NCBI GenBank assembly: GCA_021782915.1
Contig: JAJXUK010000001.1
Location: 1 to 64,000, forward strand
DNA from: Actinomycetes bacterium
GTDB taxonomy: Bacteria; Actinomycetota; Acidimicrobiia; Acidimicrobiales; RAAP-2
Direction: 5' to 3'
Length of the DNA stretch: 64,000 bases
Shown: positions 24,464 through 34,359 of the stretch, piece after piece
Layout: each line of letters begins with the position of its first letter
Numbering within the stretch: the stretch's first letter is position 1
Translations under genes and position numbers: made by a program
Notes under the pieces: model-generated
Told to the model about the DNA's origin: nothing
Databases searched by the model: none
What the model saw: only the letters and a program-made list of their open reading frames with translations

Positions 24464-26389
24464 GTGATCCTGGATTCAATCAACGGCCCCGAGGACCTGC
24501 GCGGCCTGTCGTATCGCCAACTCAACACTCTCAGCACGGAGATCCGCGACTTCATCATCGAGCACGTGACCAAGACGGGCGGACACTTGGGTTCCAACCT
24601 CGGCGTCGTGGAGCTCACGATCGCGCTACACCGCGTGTTCGACTCGCCGCGCGACATCCTGCTCTTTGACACCGGGCACCAGGCGTACGTGCACAAACTG
24701 CTCACGGGTCGCCGCTACGGCTTCAAGCGGCTGCGCCAGCGTGGGGGCATCTCGGGCTACCCGAACCGCTCCGAAAGCGAACACGACTGGATCGAGTCCT
24801 CGCACGCCTCCACGGCCCTCTCCTACGCCCACGGACTGTCCGTGGCCCTGGAGCGACGCAAGGAGCTGATCGGCCACGGTGGCTCACGCCACGTCGTGGC
24901 CATCGTCGGGGACGGGTCCCTCACCGGCGGCATGGCGTACGAAGCGCTCAACAACCTCGGGCACTCCGAACAACGCGTCGTCATCGTGCTCAACGACAAT
25001 GGACGCAGCTACGCGCCAACCATCTCCAAGCTCTCCGAGAGCCTGACGGCCCTGCGCCTGAACAAGACCTACGTCTCACTGCGCGACCGGATACGGCGCC
25101 TGGTGCCGCACCTGCCACGCCTCGGCAAGGCGGCCTACGTCGGTGTGGACGCCATGACCTCGGTCGTGCGCGAGATGGTCACGCCCCACACCTTCTTCGA
25201 GAACCTGGGCGTGCGCTACGTGGGGCCCATCGACGGGCACAACATCGAAGCCCTCGAGAACGCCTTGACCAGCGCGGCGCGCTGGGACGGGCCCATCCTC
25301 GTGCACGTTCTGACGGAGAAGGGCCGTGGCTACGCGCCGGCCACCAGCGACCACCTGCGCATGCACGACTACAAGCTGCCGGCCAAGCTCAACGACGAGG
25401 AGGTCGTGCCCAAGTCCTTCACCGAGGCCTTCGGCGACGCGCTGGTGACTTTGGCCGATCTCGACGAGCGCATCGTGGCCATCACCGCGGCCATGGCCGG
25501 TCCAACCGGGCTGCTCGGCTTTCAGGAGCGCTTCCCCGAGCGCTTCTTCGACGTCGGCATCGCCGAGCAGCACGCGGTCACCGCCGCGGCCGGCATGGCG
25601 ATGGGTGGCCTCAAACCCGTCGTGGCCGTGTACTCGACGTTCTTCTCGCGCGCCTTCGACCAGGCCAATCTCGACGTCGGGCTCCTGGGGCTGCCCGTGG
25701 TGTTCGTCTTTGACCGCGCGGGCATCACGGGCGACGACGGACCGAGCCACCACGGCGTGCTCGACATCGCGCTCAGTCTGGCGATTCCCAACATGACCGT
25801 CTTCGCTCCCAGCTGCGCGGAGGAGATTCCGGGCATGCTCGCCAGTGCTCTCTCCCTGAGTGGTCCTAGCGCCATCCGCTTCCCCAAGACCCTGCCCCAG
25901 CCCCTCGACGGCCACGTCGGCACTGGCCTGGAGGCGCGATGCCTGACGCGCGGGGACGGCTCGCTGTGTGTTCTGGCGGTGGGCAAGATGGCGGCCTCAT
26001 CTCGGCGCGCCCTCGAACTGATGGGCGAGGCTGGCCGACGCGTCACCCTCTACGACGTTCGAGTCCTGCCGCCGGATCCGCACATGATCGACGACGCCCT
26101 CGAGCACCAGCGCGTCGTCACGGTCGAGGACGGCACGCGCCACGGCGGCGCGGGCACGCTGATGGTCTCGGCCGTGCGCAACGGCGCCCAGGACCGGGGC
26201 CAAGCGTTCCCGCCGACGAGAATCCTCGGTGTGCCACGGGCCTACCTGGAACACCACCGGCCGGACGAGCTTCTCGCGGAGCTTGGACTCGACCCACCGG
26301 GCCTGGCCGGTGCCTTCACGCGGATGCTGGCCGACGAACCAGAGTTTCCGCGAGTTCTGCCCGAGGCGCCGCGCTCGACCTATCTGTGA
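24464..26389 (+). CDS. dxs: 1-deoxy-D-xylulose-5-phosphate synthase
   Basis: The 641-residue protein is a full-length DXS, the first enzyme of the MEP isoprenoid pathway, joining pyruvate and glyceraldehyde 3-phosphate with thiamine diphosphate. Visible motifs are GHQAYVHKLLTGR with its active-site His, GDGSLTGGMAYEAL and the following LNDNGRSYAP (thiamine-diphosphate and Mg binding). The transketolase-like domain has FFDVGIAEQHAVTAAAGMA with the catalytic Glu and FDRAGITGDDGPSHHG. The C-terminal transketolase domain ends near residue 620. The start is set by the TAGAAT box. No other isoprenoid genes are near. Confidence 0.97.
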   Translation: MILDSINGPEDLRGLSYRQLNTLSTEIRDFIIEHVTKTGGHLGSNLGVVELTIALHRVFDSPRDILLFDTGHQAYVHKLLTGRRYGFKRLRQRGGISGYPNRSESEHDWIESSHASTALSYAHGLSVALERRKELIGHGGSRHVVAIVGDGSLTGGMAYEALNNLGHSEQRVVIVLNDNGRSYAPTISKLSESLTALRLNKTYVSLRDRIRRLVPHLPRLGKAAYVGVDAMTSVVREMVTPHTFFENLGVRYVGPIDGHNIEALENALTSAARWDGPILVHVLTEKGRGYAPATSDHLRMHDYKLPAKLNDEEVVPKSFTEAFGDALVTLADLDERIVAITAAMAGPTGLLGFQERFPERFFDVGIAEQHAVTAAAGMAMGGLKPVVAVYSTFFSRAFDQANLDVGLLGLPVVFVFDRAGITGDDGPSHHGVLDIALSLAIPNMTVFAPSCAEEIPGMLASALSLSGPSAIRFPKTLPQPLDGHVGTGLEARCLTRGDGSLCVLAVGKMAASSRRALELMGEAGRRVTLYDVRVLPPDPHMIDDALEHQRVVTVEDGTRHGGAGTLMVSAVRNGAQDRGQAFPPTRILGVPRAYLEHHRPDELLAELGLDPPGLAGAFTRMLADEPEFPRVLPEAPRSTYL

Positions 26390-26394
26390 GCCGG

Positions 26395-26400
26395 TACGGT
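26395..26400 (+). promoter_or_regulatory. -10 box of leaderless msrB promoter
   Basis: TACGGT begins 5 nt after the dxs stop and lies exactly 6 nt before the msrB ATG, so msrB can be transcribed on its own. Confidence 0.55.
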
Positions 26401-26406
26401 GAGCCC

Positions 26407-26811
26407 ATGAGCTTCGCCGTGAACAAGTCCGACGAGCAGTGGCGCGACCAGCTGGGACTGGCGCGCTACCAGATCCTGCGCGAGGCGGCCACGGAGGCCC
26501 CCTTCACCGGCTCGCTGCTCAACGTCAGCACCGAGGGCGAGTACTCCTGCGGCGGCTGCGGCCAGGTCCTCTTTCGCTCCGAGCAGAAGTTCGACTCGCA
26601 CTGCGGCTGGCCGAGCTTCGACGCGTGCGCGCCGGGCTCCATCATCGAGCGCCCCGATCACTCCCTGGCCCGAGTGCGCACCGAGATCCTGTGCTCGCGC
26701 TGCGGGGGCCACCTCGGGCACGTCTTCGACGACGGACCGACCCCCAGCGGCCTGCGCTACTGCGTCAACTCCCTCGCGGTGGACTTCGCGGCCCGCGAGA
26801 CGGGCGCCTAG
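26407..26811 (+). CDS. msrB: Peptide-methionine (R)-S-oxide reductase
   Basis: The 134-residue protein is a complete MsrB. It has the FDSHCGWPSF core, two CxxC zinc pairs (CGGC and CSRC, the latter leading to GGHLGHVFDDGP) and the C-terminal GLRYCVNS with the resolving/catalytic Cys. It reduces the R-sulfoxide of methionine in oxidised proteins, using thioredoxin. No signal peptide is present, so it is cytoplasmic. The frame is open upstream through dxs, but the ATG at 26407 has a TACGGT box 6 nt before it and matches the family N-terminus. Its stop overlaps the opposing ftsX stop in CTAG. Confidence 0.96.
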   Translation: MSFAVNKSDEQWRDQLGLARYQILREAATEAPFTGSLLNVSTEGEYSCGGCGQVLFRSEQKFDSHCGWPSFDACAPGSIIERPDHSLARVRTEILCSRCGGHLGHVFDDGPTPSGLRYCVNSLAVDFAARETGA

Positions 26812-27662
26812 ACCTCGAGGAAGCGTCGGATCGCGATCGCCGAGCCGACCGAACCGATCAGCACCCCCACTAGCACCACGACGACGTTGGTCCCGATGAG
26901 CGCGGTCGTGTCGAGGGCGAACTCGTTGTGCAGCGGGTACCAGGTGTGCAGCGCGGTCACCGCCAGGGCGGCGACCGCGGAGCCCAGCAGGCCCTGGATG
27001 AATCCCTCGGTGATGTAGGGCACGCGGATGAACCAGTTGGTCGCGCCGACCAGCTTCATCACGGAGACCTCGCGTCGCCGCGCGAAGATGGCCATGCGGA
27101 TCGTGTTGAGGATGAGCACCGTCGCCGACAGCAGCAGCACCCCGGCCAGGATGAGGAAGACCACCTGCAGGATGCGGATCGCGTGGTTCATCTGGCGGAT
27201 CTGCTGCTCCGGGGCGGTGACGCGATAGACGCCCGGCTGGTTCGAGAAGGTCGACTCGATCACGAAGGCGTCCTGGGGCACCGTGGGCACGCAACGAAAC
27301 GACGACGGCATCGCCCCGATCGTGAGGACCTCCCACTCCGACTTGGGCAGCAGCGTCTTGGCCTCGGCGTAGTCCTGGGCCTGGGTGAAGTACGTGCAGT
27401 CCTTCACGATGGGCGAACTGGTCAGCTGGGTGCGCACGGCGTCGACCTGACTCGACGTCGCGTTCGGCTGCATCCAGACCGTCACGCGGGTGCCCTGCTG
27501 CCACTGGGCCGAGGCCTGGGCCGCGCTCTGCTTGAGCAGGAGGGCGGCACCGACCAGGGACAGGGACACCGCGACGGTCAAGATGGCGGCCACCGTCATC
27601 ATGCGGTTGCGCCAGAGGTTGGTCAGGGTCTCCTTGACCGCGTATCGGAAGTACACCCGCAT
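26808..27662 (-). CDS. ftsX: Cell-division protein FtsX (ABC-type permease)
   Basis: The 284-residue protein has the FtsX arrangement. A short cytoplasmic N-terminus (YFRYAVKETLTNLWRNR) leads to a first membrane helix (MTVAAILTVAVSLSL). An extracellular loop of about 125 residues follows, then three C-terminal helices, the first containing FLILAGVLLLSATVLIL. It forms a complex with FtsE that activates peptidoglycan hydrolases at the division site. The ATG overlaps the ftsE stop in TAATG. The extracellular loop holds two Cys (in VKDCTYF and SFRCVP) that could form a disulfide. Confidence 0.95.
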   Translation of the reverse strand: MRVYFRYAVKETLTNLWRNRMMTVAAILTVAVSLSLVGAALLLKQSAAQASAQWQQGTRVTVWMQPNATSSQVDAVRTQLTSSPIVKDCTYFTQAQDYAEAKTLLPKSEWEVLTIGAMPSSFRCVPTVPQDAFVIESTFSNQPGVYRVTAPEQQIRQMNHAIRILQVVFLILAGVLLLSATVLILNTIRMAIFARRREVSVMKLVGATNWFIRVPYITEGFIQGLLGSAVAALAVTALHTWYPLHNEFALDTTALIGTNVVVVLVGVLIGSVGSAIAIRRFLEV

Positions 27663-28363
27663 TACAGGTTGACCGCCGCCTCGTCGATCCCGTAGACGCC
27701 GCGTACCTGGTCGCGCACGATCTCACCGCGGTCGAGCTCGATGACGCGTCGGCGCATCCTGTCCACCAGGGCCTTGTCGTGGGTGGCCATGACCACCGTG
27801 GTGCCCGTTCGGTTGATCCGCTCCAGCAGGGCCATGATCGACTCGGAGTTTGCCGGATCCAGGTTTCCCGTCGGCTCGTCCGCCAGCAGGATCAGGGGCC
27901 GGTTCACGAAGGCTCGCGCCACCGCCACTCGCTGCTGCTCGCCGCCGGAGAGCTCACCGGGCAGGTTCTTGGCCTTGTCCGACAGGCCCACGAGCTCCAG
28001 GATCTGGGGCACCTGAGACTCCACGGTCGTGCGGGGCCGACCGATGACCTCCAGGGCGAAGGCGACGTTGTCGAAGACGCTCTTGTTCGGCAGCAGGCGG
28101 AAGTCCTGGAAGACGCAGCCGATGTTGCGCCGCAGGTAGGGCACGCGCCACTTGGACAGCTTGCCGATATCGCGACCCGCCTCCAGGATGCGACCCGAGT
28201 CGGGCAGTTCCTCGCGCAGCAGCAGTCGCAGGAACGTCGTCTTGCCCGAGCCCGAGGCGCCGACCAGGAAGACGAACTCGCCCTTCTCGATGTCGAGGTT
28301 GACGTCGCGCAGCGCGGGGGTTCCGTTCTTGTAGGTCTTGGAGACGTGCTCGAAGCGGATCAC
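27662..28363 (-). CDS. ftsE: Cell-division ATP-binding protein FtsE
   Basis: The 233-residue ABC ATPase has Walker A GASGSGKT, a Q-loop in [20 protein letters not shown], signature LSGGEQQR and Walker [13 protein letters not shown]. These are close to FtsE of other bacteria. It drives FtsX, encoded downstream with a TAATG overlap. The frame extends upstream, but the extra residues have no similarity. The GTG at 28363 gives the family N-terminus ([10 protein letters not shown]) and has AGGA 8 nt before it. A TAGACT box at 28426-28431 would give a leader of about 55 nt with a GGCGC/GCGCC hairpin. Confidence 0.95.
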   Translation of the reverse strand: MIRFEHVSKTYKNGTPALRDVNLDIEKGEFVFLVGASGSGKTTFLRLLLREELPDSGRILEAGRDIGKLSKWRVPYLRRNIGCVFQDFRLLPNKSVFDNVAFALEVIGRPRTTVESQVPQILELVGLSDKAKNLPGELSGGEQQRVAVARAFVNRPLILLADEPTGNLDPANSESIMALLERINRTGTTVVMATHDKALVDRMRRRVIELDRGEIVRDQVRGVYGIDEAAVNL

Positions 28364-28425
28364 GTGGACAGTCCTGGGCCGAAGGGATGAGAGGCGCAAT
28401 GCGCGCCGGCAGTACGAATGACTCC

Positions 28426-28431
28426 AGTCTA
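28426..28431 (-). promoter_or_regulatory. Possible -10 box of ftsEX
   Basis: TAGACT on the minus strand lies in the prfB-ftsE gap. The resulting leader contains a 5-bp hairpin at 28393-28407 and an AGGA ribosome site. Confidence 0.35.
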
Positions 28432-28492
28432 CTTTCGAGCCTCTCGGCACAGACGCAATCGCGCCCGGTGGGGCCCGCCAGTTGACGAATTC

Positions 28493-29650
28493 TTACGAAC
28501 GCGCGCCCGCTCGGGAGCGCTGACGCCGCAGCTCGGCCTCCATGAATCCGTCCAGGTCCCCGTCGAGCACGGCGTCGACATTGCCGGTCTCGAAGTCGGT
28601 GCGGTGGTCCTTGACCAACTGGTAGGGAGCCTGCACGTAGCTGCGGATCTGCGAGCCCCACGCGTTGTCGCTGCGCTCGCCCGAGAGCGCATCCATCTGG
28701 GCCTGACGCTCCGCACGGGCACGCTCGGCGAGCTTGGCCTCGAGGATCTGCAGCGCGCGCTCGCGGTTCTGGTGCTGGGAACGCTCGTTCTGGCAACTCA
28801 CCACGATCCCGCTCGGCAGGTGCGTGATGCGGATGGCCGAGTCGGTCTTGTTCACGTGCTGGCCGCCAGCGCCCGAGGAGCGGTAGGTGTCGATGCGCAG
28901 GTCCTTCTCGTCGATCTCGACCTCCGCGGCGTCGTTGGCGAGCAGGGGCGTCACGTCCAGACTCGCGAAGCTCGTCTGTCGTCGCGCCTGGGAGTCGAAG
29001 GGGCTCATGCGCACCAGTCGGTGCACTCCGCGCTCGGCCGACAGCCAGCCGTAGGCGAAGCGGCCCTTGACGATGAACGTGGCCGACAGGAGTCCGGCCT
29101 CTTGGCCCTCGCTCACCTCGTCGATCTCGACGTCGAATCCGCGTCGCTCGGCCCAGCGCGAGTACATGCGCAGCAGCATCTCGGTCCAGTCCTGGGCGTC
29201 CGTGCCCCCGGCACCCGCGTGCAGCTCGGCGATGGCGTCGTTCTCGTCGTAGGGACCCGAGAAGAGGCTCTGGACCTCCAGGGCCGTGAGCTGGGCTTCG
29301 AGGTGCTCGACACCGTCGGCCAGCTCGCTGAGCAGCGACCAGTCCGCCTCGCCGGTGCCAATCGTCTCGCGTGAGAGCTCCACCAGGACCCGACAGTCCT
29401 CGAGTGAGCCGCCCAGTCGATCGAAGGACTCCAGGTCGGCGTTGAGGCGTCCGTACTCGGTGGTCACGACGCGCGCGTGGTCCTGGTCGTCCCACAGATC
29501 CGGAGCCTCGATCGCCTCGGTGAGCTGGTCGTGACGGGTTCGGCGCTCGTCGATCTTCAGGTAGTCGTGCGCCGCTCGCCAGCGCTCCTCGAGGCTCTCC
29601 AGACTCGCCTGGGCCTCACGCAGCGCGTTCTCGGCCCTAGGGTCGGCCAT
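28493..29650 (-). CDS. prfB: Peptide chain release factor 2
   Basis: The 385-residue protein has the RF2 stop-codon recognition tripeptide SPF ([16 protein letters not shown]) and the GGQ peptidyl-release motif ([12 protein letters not shown]). It releases completed chains at UGA and UAA codons. Many bacteria encode RF2 with a programmed +1 frameshift at about codon 25; here the frame is continuous from the ATG at 29650, so no frameshift is needed. The frame is also open further upstream inside secA, but without RF2 similarity. The gene overlaps the 3' end of secA by 14 bp, which implies co-transcription. Confidence 0.96.
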   Translation of the reverse strand: MADPRAENALREAQASLESLEERWRAAHDYLKIDERRTRHDQLTEAIEAPDLWDDQDHARVVTTEYGRLNADLESFDRLGGSLEDCRVLVELSRETIGTGEADWSLLSELADGVEHLEAQLTALEVQSLFSGPYDENDAIAELHAGAGGTDAQDWTEMLLRMYSRWAERRGFDVEIDEVSEGQEAGLLSATFIVKGRFAYGWLSAERGVHRLVRMSPFDSQARRQTSFASLDVTPLLANDAAEVEIDEKDLRIDTYRSSGAGGQHVNKTDSAIRITHLPSGIVVSCQNERSQHQNRERALQILEAKLAERARAERQAQMDALSGERSDNAWGSQIRSYVQAPYQLVKDHRTDFETGNVDAVLDGDLDGFMEAELRRQRSRAGARS

Positions 29651-32306
29651 GGCACTGCTTGAACTTGCGACCCGAACCGCACCAGCACGGCTCGTTGCGC
29701 CCGATCTTGTCGCCTTCGCGCTTGGTCGGGGCCTTCGCGCCCCCGTGCTCGGGCAGACTGACCGCACCCGGAGCCACCTCGACGGCGTTGGTGATCGCCC
29801 GCTCCAGGCCCTCGTCCACGCTCGCCGTCTCCTCGGCCACGGCCTCGACATGGGTGATGTAGCGCACGAAGTCCGCGTCCACGGCCGCCAGGAGGTGCGA
29901 GAACATCTCGTAGCCCTCCTTTTGCCACGCCGTGAGCGGGTCCTGCTGGGCCACCTGGCGCAGGTGGATGCCATCGCGCAGGTAGTCCATGTCCGAGAGG
30001 TGATCGCGCCAGCGCTGATCGATGATCTGCAACATGACGTCGCGTTCGATCTCCTTGGCCGTCTCCAGGCCCCCGGGATAGGCCTCACACTTGGCCTCGT
30101 ACAGGCCCAGGGCCTCCTCGAGGACCACGGCGAGCACGTCATCGCGATCCTCGTACGCGCTCAGCGTCGCGACATCGAACTTCGTCGGGTAGTAGGCCTG
30201 CAGGTCCATCAGCAGCGCCGCCAGATCCCACTCCTCGGAGAACTCGCTCGTCAGGCGCTCGCCGAGCACGCGAGTGAGTTCCTCCTCGATGAGCGCGAGT
30301 GTGGCGTCGTGGATGTCCTCACCCTGGATGACCTGCTGGCGACGCGCGTAGATGACCTTGCGCTGCTCGTTCATCACTTCGTCGTACTTCAGGACGTCCT
30401 TGCGAATCTCGGCGTTGCGTCCCTCGACGGTGTTCTGGGCGCGCTCGATCGCCCGTGTGACCATCTTGGCCTCGATGGCTTCGCCCTCGGGCAGGGCGCG
30501 CTCCATGACCCAGGACACCGCTCCGGTGGCGAACAGGCGCATGAGGTCGTCCTCGAGCGACAGGTAGAAGCGGCTCTCGCCGGGATCTCCCTGACGTCCG
30601 GAGCGACCGCGCAGCTGGTTGTCGATGCGCCGAGACTCGTGACGCTCGGTGCCGATCACGTAGAGCCCGCCCAGGTCGCGGACCTCGGCACCCTCCTCCT
30701 CGCACTCGGCCTCGAAGCGGCCCAGCATCTCGGCCATCGCGGCTTCGAACTCGTCGCTGCCCGCGACCAGGTCCTTGGCGGCGAGCTCGCGGCGTACCAG
30801 GCCATCGGGATTGCCCCCGAGGTGGATGTCCACGCCGCGCCCGGCCATGTTGGTCGCGACGGTCACGGCGTGCTTGCGCCCGGCCTGGGCGATGATCTCG
30901 GCCTCGCGAAAGTGCTGCTTGGCGTTGAGGACCTCGTGGGTGACGCCGGCCTTGGACAGAGCCCGAGAGAGCAACTCGGACTTCTCCACCGACGCCGTGC
31001 CCAGCAGGATCGGCTGACCACGGTCGGAGCGCTCGCGCACCTCCTCGACGATCGCCTCGAACTTGGCGTCCTCGCTCTTAAAGATCAGGTCCGCCTGGTC
31101 CAGTCGGACCATCGGGCGATTCGTCGGGATGGGCACGACCGAGAGGCCGTAGGTCGAGGAGAACTCCGCGGCCTCCGTCTCGGCGGTGCCGGTCATGCCG
31201 GCGAGCTTCTCGTAGAGGCGGAAGTAGTTCTGCAGCGTGACCGTGGCCCAGGTGTGGTTCTCCTCCTGGATCCGCACGCGCTCCTTGGCCTCGACGGCCT
31301 GGTGCAGGCCGTCGGACCAGCGCCGGCCCTCGAGGGTGCGCCCCGTGAACTCGTCGACGATCTTCACCTCGCCCGCCGCCACCAGGTAGTCCTTGTCGCG
31401 ATGGAAGAGCTCCTTGGCCCGCAGGGCCTGGCCGAGCTGGTGTACGTAGTTCGTAGCCACCTCGTCGTAGAGGTTGGTCACGCCCAGCTGCTTTTCCACC
31501 TTCTCGATGCCCGACTCGGTGGGCATCACCGTCTTCTTCTCCTCATCGACTTCGTAGTCGACGTCGCGCACCAGGGTGCGCGCTATGGAGGCGAACTGGT
31601 AGTAGAGCTTGGTCACGTCCGAGGCCGGCCCCGAGATGATCAGCGGCGTGCGCGCCTCGTCGATCAGGATGGAGTCAACCTCGTCGACGATCGCGTAGTG
31701 GTGCCCGCGCTGGACCATGTGCTCGGCGCGCCGGGCCATGTTGTCGCGCAGGTAGTCGAAGCCAAACTCGGTGTTCGTGCCGTACGTGATGTCACAGCGA
31801 TAGGCCGCACGCTTGTCCTCGAAGTCCGGCAGGTCCGGACCGACGCGGCCCACGCTCAGGCCCAAGAAGCGGTGCAGGCGGCCCATCCACTCAGCGTCAC
31901 GCGTGGCCAGGTAGTCGTTGACCGTGACCACGTGCACGCCCTCTCCAGCGAGGGCGTTGAGATAGACCGGCAGCGTCGACACCAGGGTCTTGCCCTCGCC
32001 CGTCTTCATCTCGGCGATCCAGCCGAAGTGCAGGGCCATGCCGCCCATGAGCTGCACGTCGTAGTGGCGCTGGCGCAGCACCCGGCTGGCCCCCTCACGC
32101 ACCACGGCGAAAGCCTCAATGAGCAGGTCATCCAGGGTCTCGCCCTCGGCCAGGCGCTCACGGAACGCGTCGGTCTTCGCGCGCAGCTCGGCGTCGGTCA
32201 GACCCGCCATCTCGCCGCTGAGCTCGTTGATCGGCCCGACCAGCTCGGCGAGCTGGCGCACGCGCTTGCCCTCGCCGGCCCGCAGAATCTTGCTGAACAC
32301 ACTCAT
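29637..32306 (-). CDS. secA: Preprotein translocase ATPase SecA
   Basis: The 889-residue protein is a full-length SecA, the motor that pushes unfolded preproteins through SecYEG. It has Walker [29 protein letters not shown] (DEAD-like Walker B), a preprotein cross-linking region and the second ATPase fold with NMAGRGVDI and [11 protein letters not shown]. The C-terminus carries the zinc-binding [14 protein letters not shown] tail that contacts SecB or phospholipids. A TAGGGT box 9 nt before the ATG at 32306 gives an almost leaderless mRNA. prfB follows with a 14-bp overlap. Confidence 0.98.
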   Translation of the reverse strand: MSVFSKILRAGEGKRVRQLAELVGPINELSGEMAGLTDAELRAKTDAFRERLAEGETLDDLLIEAFAVVREGASRVLRQRHYDVQLMGGMALHFGWIAEMKTGEGKTLVSTLPVYLNALAGEGVHVVTVNDYLATRDAEWMGRLHRFLGLSVGRVGPDLPDFEDKRAAYRCDITYGTNTEFGFDYLRDNMARRAEHMVQRGHHYAIVDEVDSILIDEARTPLIISGPASDVTKLYYQFASIARTLVRDVDYEVDEEKKTVMPTESGIEKVEKQLGVTNLYDEVATNYVHQLGQALRAKELFHRDKDYLVAAGEVKIVDEFTGRTLEGRRWSDGLHQAVEAKERVRIQEENHTWATVTLQNYFRLYEKLAGMTGTAETEAAEFSSTYGLSVVPIPTNRPMVRLDQADLIFKSEDAKFEAIVEEVRERSDRGQPILLGTASVEKSELLSRALSKAGVTHEVLNAKQHFREAEIIAQAGRKHAVTVATNMAGRGVDIHLGGNPDGLVRRELAAKDLVAGSDEFEAAMAEMLGRFEAECEEEGAEVRDLGGLYVIGTERHESRRIDNQLRGRSGRQGDPGESRFYLSLEDDLMRLFATGAVSWVMERALPEGEAIEAKMVTRAIERAQNTVEGRNAEIRKDVLKYDEVMNEQRKVIYARRQQVIQGEDIHDATLALIEEELTRVLGERLTSEFSEEWDLAALLMDLQAYYPTKFDVATLSAYEDRDDVLAVVLEEALGLYEAKCEAYPGGLETAKEIERDVMLQIIDQRWRDHLSDMDYLRDGIHLRQVAQQDPLTAWQKEGYEMFSHLLAAVDADFVRYITHVEAVAEETASVDEGLERAITNAVEVAPGAVSLPEHGGAKAPTKREGDKIGRNEPCWCGSGRKFKQCHGRP

Positions 32307-32315
32307 GTCGACATC

Positions 32316-32321
32316 ACCCTA
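32316..32321 (-). promoter_or_regulatory. -10 box of secA promoter
   Basis: TAGGGT on the minus strand, 9 nt before the secA ATG. The rest of the 296-bp gap to 32602 shows nothing recognisable. Confidence 0.45.
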
Positions 32322-32602
32322 CCGGCCGAGACCTCTCACACGAGGGGCTGCGCGTGTCTGACCTGGTCTTTGACCCCACACCTGCCTGCTGCGACGTCCG
32401 TGCGCGCGCTGACAGCCGAAGCTCTTCCGCGCGTGCTCGCACACTTCGCCGGCTCGTGCGACGACCACCTTGATCGCCGTCCGGCAGGACTTACCTCTAA
32501 ACCGCGCCATGCTCAGCGCCCAAAAGGCGCCTTACGTGGGTCGTTTCGCCCGCGGCTGGCCTCGACTTTCAACCACAGAACCACCCGCAGCCCCTGATGA
32601 GT

Positions 32603-33445
32603 CTAGTTCTCCGTCTCGTGCGCGCCCCGTGCGAGGCTGATGAGCAGGCGTGCGCCCAGCACCAGCGCCGCCAGTGGAATCAGCGCCCGGCGCGGCCCAC
32701 GGGCGTGGTAGGCCTCAAAGCGCAGGGCGCTCGCGTGGTGCGCCACGAGCATGGCCCGCCCGGCGCGACGTCGTGAGAGCCCCTCGACGTGCGTGACCGC
32801 CACGTCGTTGAGCGCCTCGACGCTGAGGCCCAACTCGCGCACGCGCCAGCACAGGTCCATGTCCTCGGCGAACATGAAGAAGCGCTCGTCGAATCCCCCG
32901 ATCGCCTCGAAATCGGCCCGGCGCATCGCGAAGAAGGCCCCCGACACCCAGTCGACCGTGCCGTCCGGGCGCGGCGAGCGGTAGCGGCGCGTGGCCGGAT
33001 TGTGGGGCCACAGCGGCGCGAGCAGGGCGTGAGCGGCCGCCAGCCACACGTTGGGAAACACGCGCTGGGACGGATAGACCGTGCCGTCCGGACGCTCGAT
33101 ACGCGGCGCCACCACGCCGACACCGGCCCGCGAGCCCAGGACGTGCACCAGTCCGGCCACCACGCCCGGATGAGCGAGAACGTCGGGGTTGGAGATCACG
33201 AGGAACTCACCCGTCGCACGGGCCACCCCACGATTGGCCCCGCGCCCGTAGCCCAGGTTGAGTCCCGTCTGGAGCACCGTGGCCGGCTGGGCGCCGAGCG
33301 CGGCGGCGCTGGTACCGGCCTCGGCGTTGTCGACCACGATCACCTCGTGCACGCCGTTGTCCCACAGCGATCGCACGCACGCCTCGAGTGAGGCGCCCGA
33401 GTGATAGTCGACCACGATCGCGCTGACGCGCCCAGGGATTACCAC
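32603..33445 (-). CDS. Family 2 glycosyltransferase, rhamnosyltransferase (WbbL)-like
   Basis: The 280-residue protein has the GT-A fold of family 2 enzymes. It starts VSAIVVDYHSGASLEACV, then VIVVDNAE, NLGYGRGANRG and ISNPDV (nucleotide-sugar binding with the DXD-like Asp). A GAFFAMRRADFEAIGGFDE acceptor block and EDMDLCWRVRELG follow. A hydrophobic C-terminal segment (ALIPLAALVLGARLLISL) may tether it to the membrane. WbbL-type enzymes add rhamnose in cell-wall linker or polysaccharide synthesis. The neighbouring rfbD, which makes dTDP-rhamnose, supports that role. The GTG start at 33445 overlaps the rfbD stop by 7 bp; the longer upstream frame has no similarity. Confidence 0.85.
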   Translation of the reverse strand: MVIPGRVSAIVVDYHSGASLEACVRSLWDNGVHEVIVVDNAEAGTSAAALGAQPATVLQTGLNLGYGRGANRGVARATGEFLVISNPDVLAHPGVVAGLVHVLGSRAGVGVVAPRIERPDGTVYPSQRVFPNVWLAAAHALLAPLWPHNPATRRYRSPRPDGTVDWVSGAFFAMRRADFEAIGGFDERFFMFAEDMDLCWRVRELGLSVEALNDVAVTHVEGLSRRRAGRAMLVAHHASALRFEAYHARGPRRALIPLAALVLGARLLISLARGAHETEN

Positions 33446-34359
33446 GAGGCGTCCCGGGCGGCGAGCAGGCGAGCCACGGCGTCGTGCCAGTCGGGTGGCG
33501 CGGCATAACCCGCGCCGGTGAAGCGCTCGGTGGACAGGTCCGAGCGCGCCGGGCGCTGGGCCGCGGGCACGGGGCTGAGCTCGGCGGTGTCGATCGGCTC
33601 GGCAAAGTCCTGGGCCCGTCCTAGGCAGGCACCGGCGTGAGCGGCGACGTCGAACCAGGTCGTCGCACCGGCGTTGGCGACGTGCCACGTACCACCCGGT
33701 CGCGCGCGCACCAATGCCACCAGGGCGTGGGCCAGGTCAGCGGCGGTGGTGACGGTGCCGGTCTGGTCGGCCACGAAGCGAACGCGCTCGCCACTGGCCG
33801 CTCGCCGGGCGATCGCCCGCAGCACGTTCTGGCCCCGCACGCCCATGACCCATGAGGTGCGCACGATCGTGTCAAGCGGCGAGCATCGCCGCTCTCCGGC
33901 CAGCTTGGTCGCGCCGTAGACGTTGAGCGGACCCGTGGAATCGTCCTCGACGTAGGCCGCTCCCTTGGTGCCGTCGAAGACGTAGTCAGTCGAGAGGGTG
34001 ATCAAGTGCGAGTCCACCGCCTCAGCGGCCTCGGAGAGCACACCCACGGCGATGTCGTTGACGGCCCGGCACGTCGCGACGTCCGACTCGGCGCGATCAA
34101 CCGCGGTGTAGGCAGCCAGATTCACGATGACGTCAGGTCGAGTCATCTCGATCGCGTGGCGCAGCAGCTCCGGGCTCGTCATGTCCACGTCGTGGCGCGT
34201 CAGGCCCAGGACCTCGAACTCCCCGTCGGCGACCGGACGCGCGTCCGCCCAGTACGCTCGGGACGCCCCGGGGACCTCGAGGCCCCGCAGCGTGTCGAGT
34301 AGGTCTAGACCAACCTGACCGGCCGCGCCGGTCAGCACGACACGGGTGGCTCGGCTCAT
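33439..34359 (-). CDS. rfbD: dTDP-4-dehydrorhamnose reductase
   Basis: The 306-residue extended SDR begins VVLTGAAGQVGLDLL. It then has VNLAAYTAVDRAESD, STDYVFDGTKGAAY and the catalytic NVYGATKLAGE (YxxxK), all diagnostic of RmlD/RfbD. It carries out the last step of dTDP-L-rhamnose synthesis. The other three rml genes are not in the window. The ATG at 34359 overlaps the birA stop in ATGA, and the GT2 gene starts inside its stop, so birA-rfbD-GT2 form one operon. The longer frame upstream has no family similarity. Confidence 0.93.
   Translation of the reverse strand: MSRATRVVLTGAAGQVGLDLLDTLRGLEVPGASRAYWADARPVADGEFEVLGLTRHDVDMTSPELLRHAIEMTRPDVIVNLAAYTAVDRAESDVATCRAVNDIAVGVLSEAAEAVDSHLITLSTDYVFDGTKGAAYVEDDSTGPLNVYGATKLAGERRCSPLDTIVRTSWVMGVRGQNVLRAIARRAASGERVRFVADQTGTVTTAADLAHALVALVRARPGGTWHVANAGATTWFDVAAHAGACLGRAQDFAEPIDTAELSPVPAAQRPARSDLSTERFTGAGYAAPPDWHDAVARLLAARDASW

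Noticed and set aside
28493-30142. A programmed +1 frameshift in prfB
   Set aside because: The RF2 frame is continuous from the ATG at 29650 and no in-frame early stop codon interrupts it.
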